DNA of 64,000 nt, from contig JAWKTN010000004.1 of assembly GCA_041399065.1 (NCBI GenBank), forward strand, positions 372,001-436,000. The letters are read 5' to 3'. The position numbers and the translations under genes are program-made. Numbering within the stretch: position 1 is the stretch's first letter; every line of letters starts with the position of its first letter. The notes under the pieces were generated by a model. The model made no database searches. It saw only the letters and a list, made by a program, of their open reading frames with translations, and was not told the origin of the DNA. Below are positions 26,858 to 35,296 of this stretch, piece after piece. The DNA is from JAGQPD01 sp020426865. Its GTDB lineage: Bacteria; Planctomycetota; Planctomycetia; Pirellulales; Pirellulaceae.

Positions 26858-28186
26858 TTATTTCCAATATTCCGGCAGACTGGCCTTCGTCTCGCGCAGG
26901 ATTTCCAGAATCGCCTGGCGATCGGAGGCGGACAAATGGGAGAATTTGCTGTCGTTGTTGTCGCCATGAAGCACTTCCCAGAGGCCGCGGTATACCAGCT
27001 CTCGAGATTCGTTGGGCAGCCCGTCAAACGCCGTCGAATAGATCAAGTAGCTGCAAGGGTACCTCATCAGGCGTGTTGACAGGTCCAGTTGCCGCAGCGA
27101 CCGTCCTTGCCCATCGGCTGGCCCGCGAGCCGCAAAGTCGCTGGCGAACGTCGAGGTGCCGGCGACCGGGTCCTTGAGCGGCATTTCGTCCACGAACAAC
27201 ATGTAGTCGACCAAGTCCTCGGCCGCCTTGGCAATTCGGCGCTGCGCCGATTCGCTCCGATAATCCGCCGGGCGCTCGAGGGCTCGATTCATGATTTCGT
27301 CGTGATGAATCGCTGCCCGTGTTTCGAAATTGGCGCGTGTGATGTAATTGTGCATCTGGACTTGATGCTCCAGAACCAATAACGCCACGATGTCACTGTG
27401 TGGCGAAAGATACGGGTCGGTGTCGAAGAGCGTCGACAGGTCCGTGATGTTTGCTCCCCGATTTACCTCCATCTGCTCAGGATGCTCTCGATCGCCGACG
27501 ACCACATTTCCCATATGCCTTTGACGTCCGTGTGTCCCTGATACATACCAGCCGCCCCAGCGTTGTGAAAACGGACTGCGCTGATCAATGCTGAAGGTGC
27601 CAGCGCCGAAATTTGGCTGTCCACTGGGATCGGGATAGACCGATCGGATCAAATGACCGGGAACGCCTTGCGTACGAGTCGACGCATGACAAACCGTGCA
27701 ATTACCCTGGTCGCGGACGATCGCCGGCCGTTCGGTTGATTGCTGCGGTAAGGCGAAAAACACCGCGCCCTGCTGCGGATCCGCCACCGAGATCTCCACG
27801 ACTTCCCCCTGCTGCACCCAACCGATATATACGTCGTCGTTGAAGTATACCGCGCGCGGATGTCGGCGGTTGATAAGTCGAGCCTGAAAGCTGGTTTTTG
27901 AGAACACCAATACCTGTGAGCTAACAGGTACGTCCAATGCCTCCAGCATGGCCGGAAGATAACCATGCTCCGGGTCGTACGCCAACTTGACCGTCCCCTC
28001 CTTCAGCTTCCCTTGCAGCCGAGAGATCGGGTTGTCCAATTCCAATTCGTAATAGCGTATCGGTGCGGACTCAAAGTCCATTTGTGCCGCTGCCGGATTC
28101 CCCCACCAATTCGACACTCCGCACCAGACCAGGCAGACTATGACACTCAGTCGAAAACGCCGCGACGTTGATCGGAACCCTTCCAT
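26858..28186 (-). CDS. Secreted protein with one CxxCH haem-binding motif
   Basis: About 442 residues beginning with a signal peptide (RRFRLSVIVCLVWCGVSNWW, ending AAAQ). One c-type haem motif, CTVCH, lies at about residues 163-167, in the segment ERPAIVRDQGNCTVCHASTR. Several His and Met residues that could be the distal ligand follow. Near the C-terminus are SRELVYRGLWEVLHGDNN and a helical tail. It should be a periplasmic cytochrome-like protein; no named family was recognised. Four in-frame ATGs lie between 28186 and 28228; 28186 gives the most compact signal peptide. Confidence 0.65.
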   Translation of the reverse strand: MEGFRSTSRRFRLSVIVCLVWCGVSNWWGNPAAAQMDFESAPIRYYELELDNPISRLQGKLKEGTVKLAYDPEHGYLPAMLEALDVPVSSQVLVFSKTSFQARLINRRHPRAVYFNDDVYIGWVQQGEVVEISVADPQQGAVFFALPQQSTERPAIVRDQGNCTVCHASTRTQGVPGHLIRSVYPDPSGQPNFGAGTFSIDQRSPFSQRWGGWYVSGTHGRQRHMGNVVVGDREHPEQMEVNRGANITDLSTLFDTDPYLSPHSDIVALLVLEHQVQMHNYITRANFETRAAIHHDEIMNRALERPADYRSESAQRRIAKAAEDLVDYMLFVDEMPLKDPVAGTSTFASDFAARGPADGQGRSLRQLDLSTRLMRYPCSYLIYSTAFDGLPNESRELVYRGLWEVLHGDNNDSKFSHLSASDRQAILEILRETKASLPEYWK

Positions 28187-28228
28187 AGCTGTCATGGTTG
28201 TCGCAACCCCCATCGCTGAACGTTCCAC

Positions 28229-28682
28229 GGTCGTTCCTAATCCTTAACCGGTGCCAAAAAAAGGCGGCCGCCGATGCTTCCCGGCCCTGTAACCTGATAA
28301 CTGGACCATTATATCCTGTTTTTGTTCGGTCGTCTAGCGGTCCCCCTGCTTTACAGAGCTCCAGTCGTGTCCCGGGCTATAGCACTCGGCCAGTTAATGT
28401 CCAGCGTGGGTAAGAACGCCGACGCGGTCGGATAGGGCCGAGCGAACCGGTCCACATTGATTGCGGAAGAGTCCAGCTACGCCCCGTTTTTCCTATTGAC
28501 GTGCGGCACGAAACGCTCCGCCAATCCCGGATTCATGGCGTGCTACCCGAATTCGAGATGTCAGGCTGTTCGGGCGCCGGGGGATCAGCCGGAGCTATTT
28601 ACGCCCCCCACCGGCTCTTCATTTGGTCGGCCCGTACCGGCGGCGCGGCACGCTCCACCGCAAAAAAATCGGGGCGCCGCAA
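28229..28682. other. Long non-coding stretch at the left side of the accessory island
   Basis: No supported gene and no tRNA was found. The stretch ends where a serine recombinase C-terminal fragment begins, and the gene content changes from housekeeping to defence and mobility to the right. Confidence 0.5.
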
Positions 28683-28790
28683 GAAAATCGGGGTGACAAG
28701 ACACCGTTAGAACTTTTTCTGGCTGGCCTAATGGGCTGGGACGGTGGCCTGCGACGTTCGCTCACTACGCAAAAATCGGCATCAGACTGA
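28683..28790 (+). pseudogene. C-terminal scrap of a large serine recombinase
   Basis: In one frame the DNA encodes NRGDKTPLELFLAGLMGWDG and GLRRSLTTQKSASD, followed by a stop. The start of this piece matches the end of the full recombinase in this window (SRGDKTAIELFRSNS at about 44653-44697), also at nucleotide level around the GACAAGAC and TAGAACTTTTT blocks. The rest of the gene is missing. It marks a former insertion or deletion end at the island's left side. Confidence 0.6.
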
Positions 28791-28793
28791 GGC

Positions 28794-29225
28794 TCACGCG
28801 TGCTGTTCGATGTCTTTCTTCCTGCGGGGCGATGCCTTCGCAGCTTTGGCCTTCTTCGCTTTTGACGCGACTTTCTTGCCTGCGGCTTTGATGACGCCAA
28901 TCTTCTGAACAGCGACCTGCAACTGTTCGGTCACGAAGGCGTTCAGGCTCTTGCCCGCGAGCACCGCCGCGACATTGACCTGACGATGGAGTTCGGGCGG
29001 GATTCTGGTCACAAACTGGCCTGAGAATGGCTTGTCCGGAGTCTCACCGCGTTGCTTGCAATACGCTAGGTAATCGTCGATCGACTCATGAAAAGCCTTG
29101 GTCAGTTCATCAACGCTCTTTCCCTGAAACGTGATGACGTCTCGGGTGTTGATGATTTCCCCGTGAAAAATCTCCGCTTCGTCGTCGAATTCGACTTTGC
29201 CGATGTAGCCTTTGTATTCCATCAT
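28794..29225 (-). CDS. hicB: HicB-family antitoxin
   Basis: A 143-residue antitoxin. The N-terminal HicB partial RNase-H-like fold (YKGYIGKVEFDDEAEIFHGE, then FQGKSVDELTKAFHESIDDY) neutralises the toxin. A ribbon-helix-helix-like segment, TRIPPELHRQVNVAAVLAGK and SLNAFVTEQL, should bind operator DNA. The tail is very Lys/Ala-rich (KKVASKAKKAKAAKASPRRK), resembling histone-like tails. It overlaps the toxin gene by 4 bp, so translation is coupled and the toxin gene is first in the operon. Confidence 0.88.
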   Translation of the reverse strand: MMEYKGYIGKVEFDDEAEIFHGEIINTRDVITFQGKSVDELTKAFHESIDDYLAYCKQRGETPDKPFSGQFVTRIPPELHRQVNVAAVLAGKSLNAFVTEQLQVAVQKIGVIKAAGKKVASKAKKAKAAKASPRRKKDIEQHA

Positions 29226-29476
29226 GGCGTGACTCCCGCCTCTGTGAGGAACCGTCGCATGGATTTGACGGCTCCCTTGTCTGTTTCTTTCTGAGGGTGT
29301 GGCCGGTGAAACACGGCACGGACGCCGTTCAGGGCGATTCGCACCCGCGATCCGGAACCCTCGGTGATCTCTGCATCGGCCGCCTCCAGCATGGCCTCGA
29401 TGTCCCGCCAGGCAATATTCGACCTGACCGGGTCCTCGAAAATCGCTTCCAGCGTGCGTCGGTGCTTCGGTCCCAT
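29222..29476 (-). CDS. hicA: HicA-family mRNA interferase toxin
   Basis: An 84-residue toxin starting MGPKHRRTLEAIFEDPVRSN. The double-stranded-RNA-binding-like fold includes IAWRDIEAMLEAADAEITEG, SGSRVRIALNG and the catalytic-His region AVFHRPHP. HicA toxins cleave mRNA and tmRNA. The start at 29476 is preferred because the open frame further upstream runs through the palindromic operator at 29489-29507. It is followed by hicB with a 4-bp overlap. Confidence 0.87.
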   Translation of the reverse strand: MGPKHRRTLEAIFEDPVRSNIAWRDIEAMLEAADAEITEGSGSRVRIALNGVRAVFHRPHPQKETDKGAVKSMRRFLTEAGVTP

Positions 29477-29488
29477 TCTTTCCTCAAT

Positions 29489-29507
29489 AGTATCATCGGA
29501 TGATACT
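29489..29507. promoter_or_regulatory. Perfect 9-1-9 palindrome, likely HicB operator
   Basis: AGTATCATC-G-GATGATACT lies 12 bp upstream of the hicA start. Toxin-antitoxin antitoxins usually bind such sites to repress their own operon, so it is the best candidate for HicB autoregulation. Confidence 0.65.
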
Positions 29508-29565
29508 GTCGTCAAGTTTCGTTGTTTTTCCCTGAAAATGGCGGCCTGAGCATGTACGCCCCTGC

Positions 29566-31701
29566 TCACATTGCACGCTGAGCGTCCGCCAGAAGCTCTG
29601 CCTCAAACGAACCAAGTCTCAGTTTCGTAACATCCAGCGACTTTATTGCAGCAAGCGCAATGTCCAGATCGTCTTTCGTGCGGAGTAGGTTCTGCAACTT
29701 CTCCCCAAGCTGCAGCGGTATGCCGTATTCGTCGAGCGCCGCGACAACAGGAGCACGAAAGAGTGATTCCGCTTGTGCCGCAAAGGCCGAATAATCACCA
29801 GCCGGAAGGCCAAGTTCGGACAACACATGCTGCTGTATCGATGAAAGTGCTCTTAGTAGGCGGGGCAGCTCGAACCCAGCCCAGTTTCGCTCGAACTGAA
29901 GAACTCTCTCTACTGCTTCGTCTGGAGTCTTTGCCGCGTATTTGCCCGGAACCAACTCCGCAAGCACTCGCTTAGCAGTATTTGTTGTCTGGTAAAGTTG
30001 CCATGTTTTGAACGCCAACTGGCTTCCAGAAAATACCCCCTGCCTGCGGTTGGATTCAACGAGGTATTCCCAAATCAGTTCACAGCTTACTTTCAACTGG
30101 TCATACTTCTCCGGAAATCCCTTCCATGCGAGCTTCGGCCAAAGCGAATTGGCTTTGGCCTGAATATGTTTCGCAAGCTCGATTTGCCCGTCGAGAGATA
30201 GCGAGTGATTCGCTTTTAGGACATCAATTGGGAGCACGGTCTGCTCAGCGTATTTCTTGACTCGCTCCTTGGAGCGTTGAGTCAGATCATCTTGGTCGAG
30301 TTGGATAAGCAACGTGTCTGGTGTCGCCGGTGCTTGGGTGAACAGAGGAAAGTCTACGAACGGAAGCTGTTCCTGCGGCGGTTCGTCGAACAAGAAGACG
30401 CGACCAACAAAATGCTGGAACATTCTGCCCGAGCGTCCCTTGATATTGTTGAATGTGAAGAAGTCCAGAGGTCGATTATTTCCTCCAATTGTATTGTCCC
30501 AGATAAGAACGTTTTTTGCCTTGGTGTTCACGCCTTCAATCAGTGTTGATGTGCAGATCAAGAAGCGAATTCGCTCCTCGTTGAACGCCCTGACAACGAA
30601 CTGCGACAGTGATCTTGGGAGGCGGCCGTGGTGGATACCAATCCCCCGTTTAAGTGCCGTTCCGAAAACCCAATCCGGATGATACTGCCGGGCAACCCAT
30701 GCGGAAGCATCGTCCATCGTCGGTGACTCTACACCGATTCCCTCTGAAATCATGGTCCGTGCGACTTCATTCACTCGGGCAGGGGAACTGCAATAAACAA
30801 GGGTCGGTTCTTCGAGGCTTTTGAGAACCGACATAAGGCGGGGAAGTTCCTTCCCGCGACCGTCTGCCCGAATCGTATCGACCGCGACCGTTGAAAACCG
30901 AGTTGGATAGAAGAAGCAGCGATACGCATCTTCAAGTCCTTCCGGTATCTTCTGGATATTTGGTCCGAGTAGATAGAACTGGCCGCGATCCTTCAGTAAG
31001 CGATAAAATGCTTCATTGAGCGCAACAGTCCGAGACTCGTCTTCATCCATTGCGCCAATCTTGTAGAACTCGTCGATCACGAAAAAACTGATCTTCGGAA
31101 ACTGCGGATACGAAACAACGCGTTCAGCGGTAAGAACAAAGATGTTTTTTTCGCCTGGCTTCTGTGACAGGTGCGTAATGACTCGGTAAGAATCCGAAAA
31201 AGCTGCAAGACGACGACGAGTTTCGTCAATCAGCGCGAGGGTCGGAACCACCACGACTATGTTTTCGAACTTGCCCGAAGCGATACAGGCATCGACGACT
31301 CTGCTCTTCCCAAAGCTCGTGGGGGCACTCAAGATTACGCTGTCACCGGACATCAAGCGACGATACACCTCAGCCTGTTCGCGGTGAAAGACGATTTGAT
31401 CACCGAGATTATCAGGCCTGTGAAATTCATACGCGATTAAATCTCTGAGGCCTAACGCATTCGGGTCAGCGTAAGGAAAAAGCCCCGTGGCGCGTGCCAT
31501 CGAGTCAAGAACTTCGACTGCACCCCCAAAGAAATCCCGATATTCAAGAGCACGAAGCAGCAGATCGCGAGCCTGGGGCTGCATCGTGTCTGAATTGACA
31601 AACGAAGCAATCGCTTTCAACACTGGAAATGGATCGCTTCTCACTGCGTCTGGGGAACGAAGGCGCTCGCGAACTTCGTCAAACTTCAGAGTTGCTGCCA
31701 T
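29566..31701 (-). CDS. hamB: Hachiman defence helicase HamB
   Basis: A 711-residue superfamily 2 helicase. Motif I is APTSFGKS (126-133), motif II DEFYK (210-214), motif V about LICTSTLIEGVNTKAKNVLI, and motif VI NNIKGRSGRMFQHFVG. The C-terminal 250 residues are helical with no known motif. Paired directly with the DUF1837 protein upstream, it matches the two-gene anti-phage Hachiman system, in which HamB surveys DNA and restrains or triggers the HamA nuclease. The start ATG overlaps the end of hamA by 16 bp. It is the last gene of the HsdS-HamA-HamB run. Confidence 0.85.
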   Translation of the reverse strand: MAATLKFDEVRERLRSPDAVRSDPFPVLKAIASFVNSDTMQPQARDLLLRALEYRDFFGGAVEVLDSMARATGLFPYADPNALGLRDLIAYEFHRPDNLGDQIVFHREQAEVYRRLMSGDSVILSAPTSFGKSRVVDACIASGKFENIVVVVPTLALIDETRRRLAAFSDSYRVITHLSQKPGEKNIFVLTAERVVSYPQFPKISFFVIDEFYKIGAMDEDESRTVALNEAFYRLLKDRGQFYLLGPNIQKIPEGLEDAYRCFFYPTRFSTVAVDTIRADGRGKELPRLMSVLKSLEEPTLVYCSSPARVNEVARTMISEGIGVESPTMDDASAWVARQYHPDWVFGTALKRGIGIHHGRLPRSLSQFVVRAFNEERIRFLICTSTLIEGVNTKAKNVLIWDNTIGGNNRPLDFFTFNNIKGRSGRMFQHFVGRVFLFDEPPQEQLPFVDFPLFTQAPATPDTLLIQLDQDDLTQRSKERVKKYAEQTVLPIDVLKANHSLSLDGQIELAKHIQAKANSLWPKLAWKGFPEKYDQLKVSCELIWEYLVESNRRQGVFSGSQLAFKTWQLYQTTNTAKRVLAELVPGKYAAKTPDEAVERVLQFERNWAGFELPRLLRALSSIQQHVLSELGLPAGDYSAFAAQAESLFRAPVVAALDEYGIPLQLGEKLQNLLRTKDDLDIALAAIKSLDVTKLRLGSFEAELLADAQRAM

Positions 31702-32672
31702 GTCTTGAGCTTCCTGTCGAGAGTCTTCACCAGCTCAGCCTTTTTGCTCAATGGCATTAGAAACAGGTGAATTCGTACCTCCTTGGGTACAGCCTTTCCT
31801 GCCATTGCATCCACGAACGTCTTGTAGTGCGCCTTGATTTCGGCCTCGAAAGCTGTCACGTACAGCGCCGTTGCTTGAGTGTGCGATGCGACACAGTCAC
31901 TGTCGTAGGTGAGCAATACAGGAATACAAGCTCGTGTAAAGACTTCATCCAGCGAGGTCTCTTGAGCAAGGAGCCGACGAAGCGCTGGAGTATGTGGGAG
32001 TTGATCATCGAGCTTGTTTCCGATCAATAAGAACTCACCTCGCAAATAGTTCGTGGTCAGGTGCGCTTCGAGTTCTTTGGCGACATCGCGAATTGCACGG
32101 CCAATCTCGTTATAAAACTTAGCCTCGCCAAGCCATAGTTCCATCGCATCGTGAGGCCCAACCACATGCACGGCGTCGAAACCCTTCACTGTGTCGTTGG
32201 CTGCTGACTTATAGTAAATCTTGGAAATTGCAGGCAATGAATCATGGACCTGACGGATAATTGCGTGCAGGAATAACTCCCCGAATTCTCCTCGCTTCTT
32301 GAACTTGTCGGTCTGATAAACGACTTGAGCTGCCTTTCGGATCAATTCAACGGCGTTAGCATGATTGATTGAGGCCCATTCGGTAGGAGTCAATGCAAAT
32401 TCCGGAAGCCATTTGACCATGTCGTCTGCAAGCTGCGAAGCTCGCCAATGGTCCTGCTCATATCCAACACAAAGTCCGCACAATGACGGCGTCGAGGCAG
32501 TATCGTGGCACCGCACAGTTAGGAACGGCGTGGGCTTTGGGAATAGAGCAGACACGGTCACATTTCTCCCCGGATTGCGCGGTCGAGGATTGAAGACATT
32601 AAGGCATCGAGTGTCAGTCTCGAAGCTGGAACTCCAGTCGATGTTGCCGCACTGTCGGTCATTCCACTTCAC
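31686..32672 (-). CDS. hamA: Hachiman nuclease HamA (DUF1837)
   Basis: A 328-residue protein with a PD-(D/E)XK nuclease core: RGEFGELFLHAIIR (E129/E132), KGFDAVHVV (D166) and LWLGEAKFYNEIGRA (E183, K185). This arrangement and the following helicase are characteristic of HamA. By family knowledge it degrades DNA indiscriminately once HamB is activated. A GTG start at 32672 overlaps the upstream HsdS stop by 14 bp. The N-terminal 60 residues look less conserved, so the start may be a little further in. Confidence 0.82.
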   Translation of the reverse strand: MKWNDRQCGNIDWSSSFETDTRCLNVFNPRPRNPGRNVTVSALFPKPTPFLTVRCHDTASTPSLCGLCVGYEQDHWRASQLADDMVKWLPEFALTPTEWASINHANAVELIRKAAQVVYQTDKFKKRGEFGELFLHAIIRQVHDSLPAISKIYYKSAANDTVKGFDAVHVVGPHDAMELWLGEAKFYNEIGRAIRDVAKELEAHLTTNYLRGEFLLIGNKLDDQLPHTPALRRLLAQETSLDEVFTRACIPVLLTYDSDCVASHTQATALYVTAFEAEIKAHYKTFVDAMAGKAVPKEVRIHLFLMPLSKKAELVKTLDRKLKTWQQL

Positions 32673-33816
32673 CTCCGCCGAAGACCTGATTCAACACGGA
32701 CGGCAAAAGCGCGTTCCTCTCCTCAACTGCCTGCATCATTGTCGTTTTGGCCGCCTCGACCTTTTCGTAGAGCTGATCAAACCAGAGCTGAAGCTCGTAA
32801 CGGGGGACCGGGACCTTGATTTTTTCGAGTTTCTTCAGGCCGAGCGTTCGGTTTCTGCCAGCACCGCCTGGCGAAGCGTCTCTGATCTGCTCGATTCCTT
32901 CAGGAGTCTGGAAATAGAAATTGAGAAACACTGCAGTAGCAACACCTGGATTCGGTACGCAGGTGATGAAGCGATGCGACCCAAACCTGCCTTTGTCTTC
33001 GTTTTTTGCCACAGCGATCGCTCCTTCCCATGCAAATACATTGCTGAAGACCAAGTCTCCCGGTTCGATCGCGTAAAGCTTCTTTGTTCCCACATCGAGT
33101 CCGTTTAAGGACGGCTTTTGAAATGTCCCTTTGCCAAAGCACCGGACCCCCAGTTCCGGATACTCAGCCGCAGGGTCAATAGTTGTTTGGCGACGAACAA
33201 GCGGTGCGACATCATTCATTGAATTCCGATGTGCGCCTTCTGTAATTTCATGGAATGCCGACATGAGCACATTGTCGAGCCGTTTGACCGCCGATTCTGC
33301 TTCGGAGTTGGCTTCCGAGACTCGTGTGGCTAAGTCATCGATCCATTCAACAACCTCCAATTGCTCGGGTAGTGGCGGAAGAGGTATCTTCAACGAAAGG
33401 AAGGAGTCGGCAGAAACAGACTCTCTCCTCGCCCCCATACCCTTGGCTTTGAGATGCATCTCATGCCAGACGGACGGGCGTTTGAGATACCATTCAAGAA
33501 ATCTCGGGGACACCCTGGACTTATTCGCTCTGAACGTCGGGAAAACCGGTGACAGGAACATTCCTTCAAACTCGTCCGTGATTCTCGCCACGGCGCCTTC
33601 CCACGCTTTCGGCTGACTGATCACGAAGTCGTCTGAATGTAAGCGATTGAACGTCTTATAGGTTGTTTCAGAACCATGTTGATCGCCACGAACGAAAAGG
33701 CCGCGTCCAAAACTGTAGACTCCGGCGAACGAATATGTTCGCGATGCGTCTACCGGCTCACTGTCCAGACAGTGCTGCATGACGTCGCGCAAGTGAATCT
33801 GTGGCCACTGGTTCAT
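32659..33816 (-). CDS. hsdS: Orphan type I restriction specificity subunit (HsdS)
   Basis: A 385-residue HsdS with two target-recognition regions and central and C-terminal helical spacers. Each TRD ends in the usual motif (LSLKIPLPPLPEQLEVVEWI at about 170-190; LEKIKVPVPRYELQLWFDQL near the end). The start ATG at 33816 has a GGAGG ribosome-binding site, so the open frame reaching 34083 is not used. In family terms HsdS directs HsdM and HsdR to a bipartite site, but no intact partner is in the window. Only a frame-broken tail of what may be HsdM lies upstream. Its stop overlaps the hamA start. Confidence 0.85.
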   Translation of the reverse strand: MNQWPQIHLRDVMQHCLDSEPVDASRTYSFAGVYSFGRGLFVRGDQHGSETTYKTFNRLHSDDFVISQPKAWEGAVARITDEFEGMFLSPVFPTFRANKSRVSPRFLEWYLKRPSVWHEMHLKAKGMGARRESVSADSFLSLKIPLPPLPEQLEVVEWIDDLATRVSEANSEAESAVKRLDNVLMSAFHEITEGAHRNSMNDVAPLVRRQTTIDPAAEYPELGVRCFGKGTFQKPSLNGLDVGTKKLYAIEPGDLVFSNVFAWEGAIAVAKNEDKGRFGSHRFITCVPNPGVATAVFLNFYFQTPEGIEQIRDASPGGAGRNRTLGLKKLEKIKVPVPRYELQLWFDQLYEKVEAAKTTMMQAVEERNALLPSVLNQVFGGGEVE

Positions 33817-33985
33817 GGCTTCCTCCCGAGGAGTTCTTTGATCTCCTGCATGATCTCTGTGATACGAGTTTCTTTTTTCTTTGTCGAGAATGTCGTCCAC
33901 TAGTTGTTCGGGAGGGAGAATGCTCGTCACAAGTGAGGACTTGCTCCAACGGAGTCCTATCCGGTTCATTCTCCTTCGCGACCTG
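33813..33985 (-). pseudogene. Frame-broken C-terminal tail of the gene upstream of hsdS (possibly hsdM)
   Basis: Three frames in succession read TVQVAKENEPDRTPLEQVL, then SILPPEQLVDDILDKEK, then ETRITEIMQEIKELLGRKP and a TGA. That TGA overlaps the hsdS ATG (ATGA), the usual coupling of hsdM to hsdS. The second shift is at an A-rich run near 33888, so an indel there is likely. Nothing recognisable as methylase core lies further upstream, because an unrelated forward gene begins. The assignment to HsdM rests on position only. Confidence 0.4.
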
Positions 33986-34037
33986 TACGGTACGTCCGGG
34001 AACTGAGCCCGTTGAAGAACTGCAGTGTCCGGATGGA

Positions 34038-34487
34038 ATGGAAGCTGTGGGAGCACGGAACGGCGGAATGGTGTGCGAGCCAATCTGTCCCAAAAATGAC
34101 TACGGCGACTCGCAGCACAAAATACGTGACGAGAATGGAACTTTCCTTCAGTGCTCGGACTGCCCAGATCCTACGCGGATCTTGCAGCCCGCAACCGATG
34201 GCGTCCATGACTACGAGTGCGTTTGCCCAGAGAGTGAAGACGGCAATGGCAACTGTGTACCATCAGAGAATGCGTCAAATAGTGGTGCTGCGACGACCTT
34301 GGAGAGCGGCACTGAGGGGAATCGAAATCAGGTGACCATCGCATTCGCGAATGACGGCCTAAATGGTGATGAGAATCCACCCGTTCCGGAAATGAGCGTA
34401 CTCTTAATACCTGCGGCGTTCGGATTAGCAGGGCTGTTCGCGTATCGTGCGAGGCGCAAGTCGATCGATAGAGACCAAAAGGAGTAG
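34038..34487 (+). CDS. Cys-rich protein with PEP-CTERM-like C-terminal anchor, probably 5'-truncated
   Basis: The frame encodes a Cys-rich segment (PICPKNDYG, LQCSDCPDP, YECVCPESEDGNGNCVPSE) that looks like an extracellular EGF-like region. It ends PVPEMSVLLIPAAFGLAGLF followed by AYRARRKS, close to the pattern of PEP-CTERM-type sorting tails (proline-Glu, hydrophobic helix, basic end). No signal peptide is present: the frame continues upstream to 33801 only by running antisense through the hsdS leader and the broken tail. The first codons used here (34038) are therefore a minimum, and coding may begin nearer 33985. Probably the 3' part of a longer surface-protein gene cut by rearrangement. 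Confidence 0.45.
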   Translation: MEAVGARNGGMVCEPICPKNDYGDSQHKIRDENGTFLQCSDCPDPTRILQPATDGVHDYECVCPESEDGNGNCVPSENASNSGAATTLESGTEGNRNQVTIAFANDGLNGDENPPVPEMSVLLIPAAFGLAGLFAYRARRKSIDRDQKE

Positions 34488-34618
34488 CAGCACGCCAGCC
34501 ATCTCTTGCCAACGAAATGCGCGCCTTTGGGTGTTCATTTCGGAGGTGCTGTCCACACACAAAATGGCGACTGGGAGTGATTTTCATCGTGAGTCTGACT
34601 CGTTGACAGGATGTGACG

Positions 34619-35257
34619 TTATTGGTGAGTGCCTCCTTTCTCGCTCGATAATATTCGTACTACTGACGCACGACCTATTCGGAGTTCTCTGGCAATTGAG
34701 CGTTTGCTCCTTTTTTCCTCGTAAAACAGTCGCTGAATCTCTGCCTTCAAGGCCCTTGCCGTGGCAGGCCGACCATGTGGCCTTCCTTTCATCCTTGCAT
34801 CGGCGATCCCGGCTTTGACTCGATCTCGAAGAATATCGCGCTCGAATTCAGCGAAGACGGCGAGCATCCCGGCCATTGCCCTTCCGCTGGGCGTGGTGAA
34901 ATCCAAAGCGTCCGTCAGCGAGACGAATCCAACGCCGAGAGCTTGCAGTTCCTGAAAGCTGGCCACCAAGTCGGAAAGAGACCGGCCCCAGCGATCGAGT
35001 TTCCAGACAAGAATCAGGTCAATCTCGCGCCGTCGGGCGGCGGCGACAATCTCATCACGTTTCGGGCGGTGCGAGCCACCGGAACCAATGTCTTCCACTT
35101 CGAACGCGATATCCCAATGGCGACGCTCGGCGTACTCACGCATGGATGCAACTTGAAGGGGCAGGGTTTGCTGATCGTGAGTTGAAACGCGAGCATAAAG
35201 AGCGACGCGTGGCCGGACCCCCTGTCCAAAAACCCCTTCCGAATTGGTCGTCATCAC
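34619..35257 (-). CDS. Small serine recombinase (resolvase/invertase family)
   Basis: A 212-residue site-specific recombinase. Catalytic Ser is in ALYARVSTHDQQ (about S25). Further signatures are LVWKLDRWGRSLSDLV, GVGFVSLTDALDFTTPSGRA and the E-helix region MLAVFAEFERDILRDRVKAG. A C-terminal HTH (KRSIARELRIGRASVVRIL) binds DNA. It could resolve cointegrates or invert DNA. A 26-bp near-perfect palindrome lies 40 bp upstream of its start, a good candidate for its recombination or operator site. The following Met at 35254 is an equally good start. Confidence 0.9.
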   Translation of the reverse strand: MMTTNSEGVFGQGVRPRVALYARVSTHDQQTLPLQVASMREYAERRHWDIAFEVEDIGSGGSHRPKRDEIVAAARRREIDLILVWKLDRWGRSLSDLVASFQELQALGVGFVSLTDALDFTTPSGRAMAGMLAVFAEFERDILRDRVKAGIADARMKGRPHGRPATARALKAEIQRLFYEEKRSKRSIARELRIGRASVVRILSSEKGGTHQ

Positions 35258-35296
35258 CCCTCGTAAAAACAGTCGGTTGCACTTTCTGATTGACTA

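Noticed and set aside
28229..28682. Possible tRNA attachment site at the island's left side
   Set aside because: Scanned by eye for T-loop and acceptor patterns; none found.
33801..34037. Upstream extension of the Cys-rich PEP-CTERM-like gene
   Set aside because: It would be antisense to the hsdS leader and the broken partner tail, and the peptide lacks a signal sequence.
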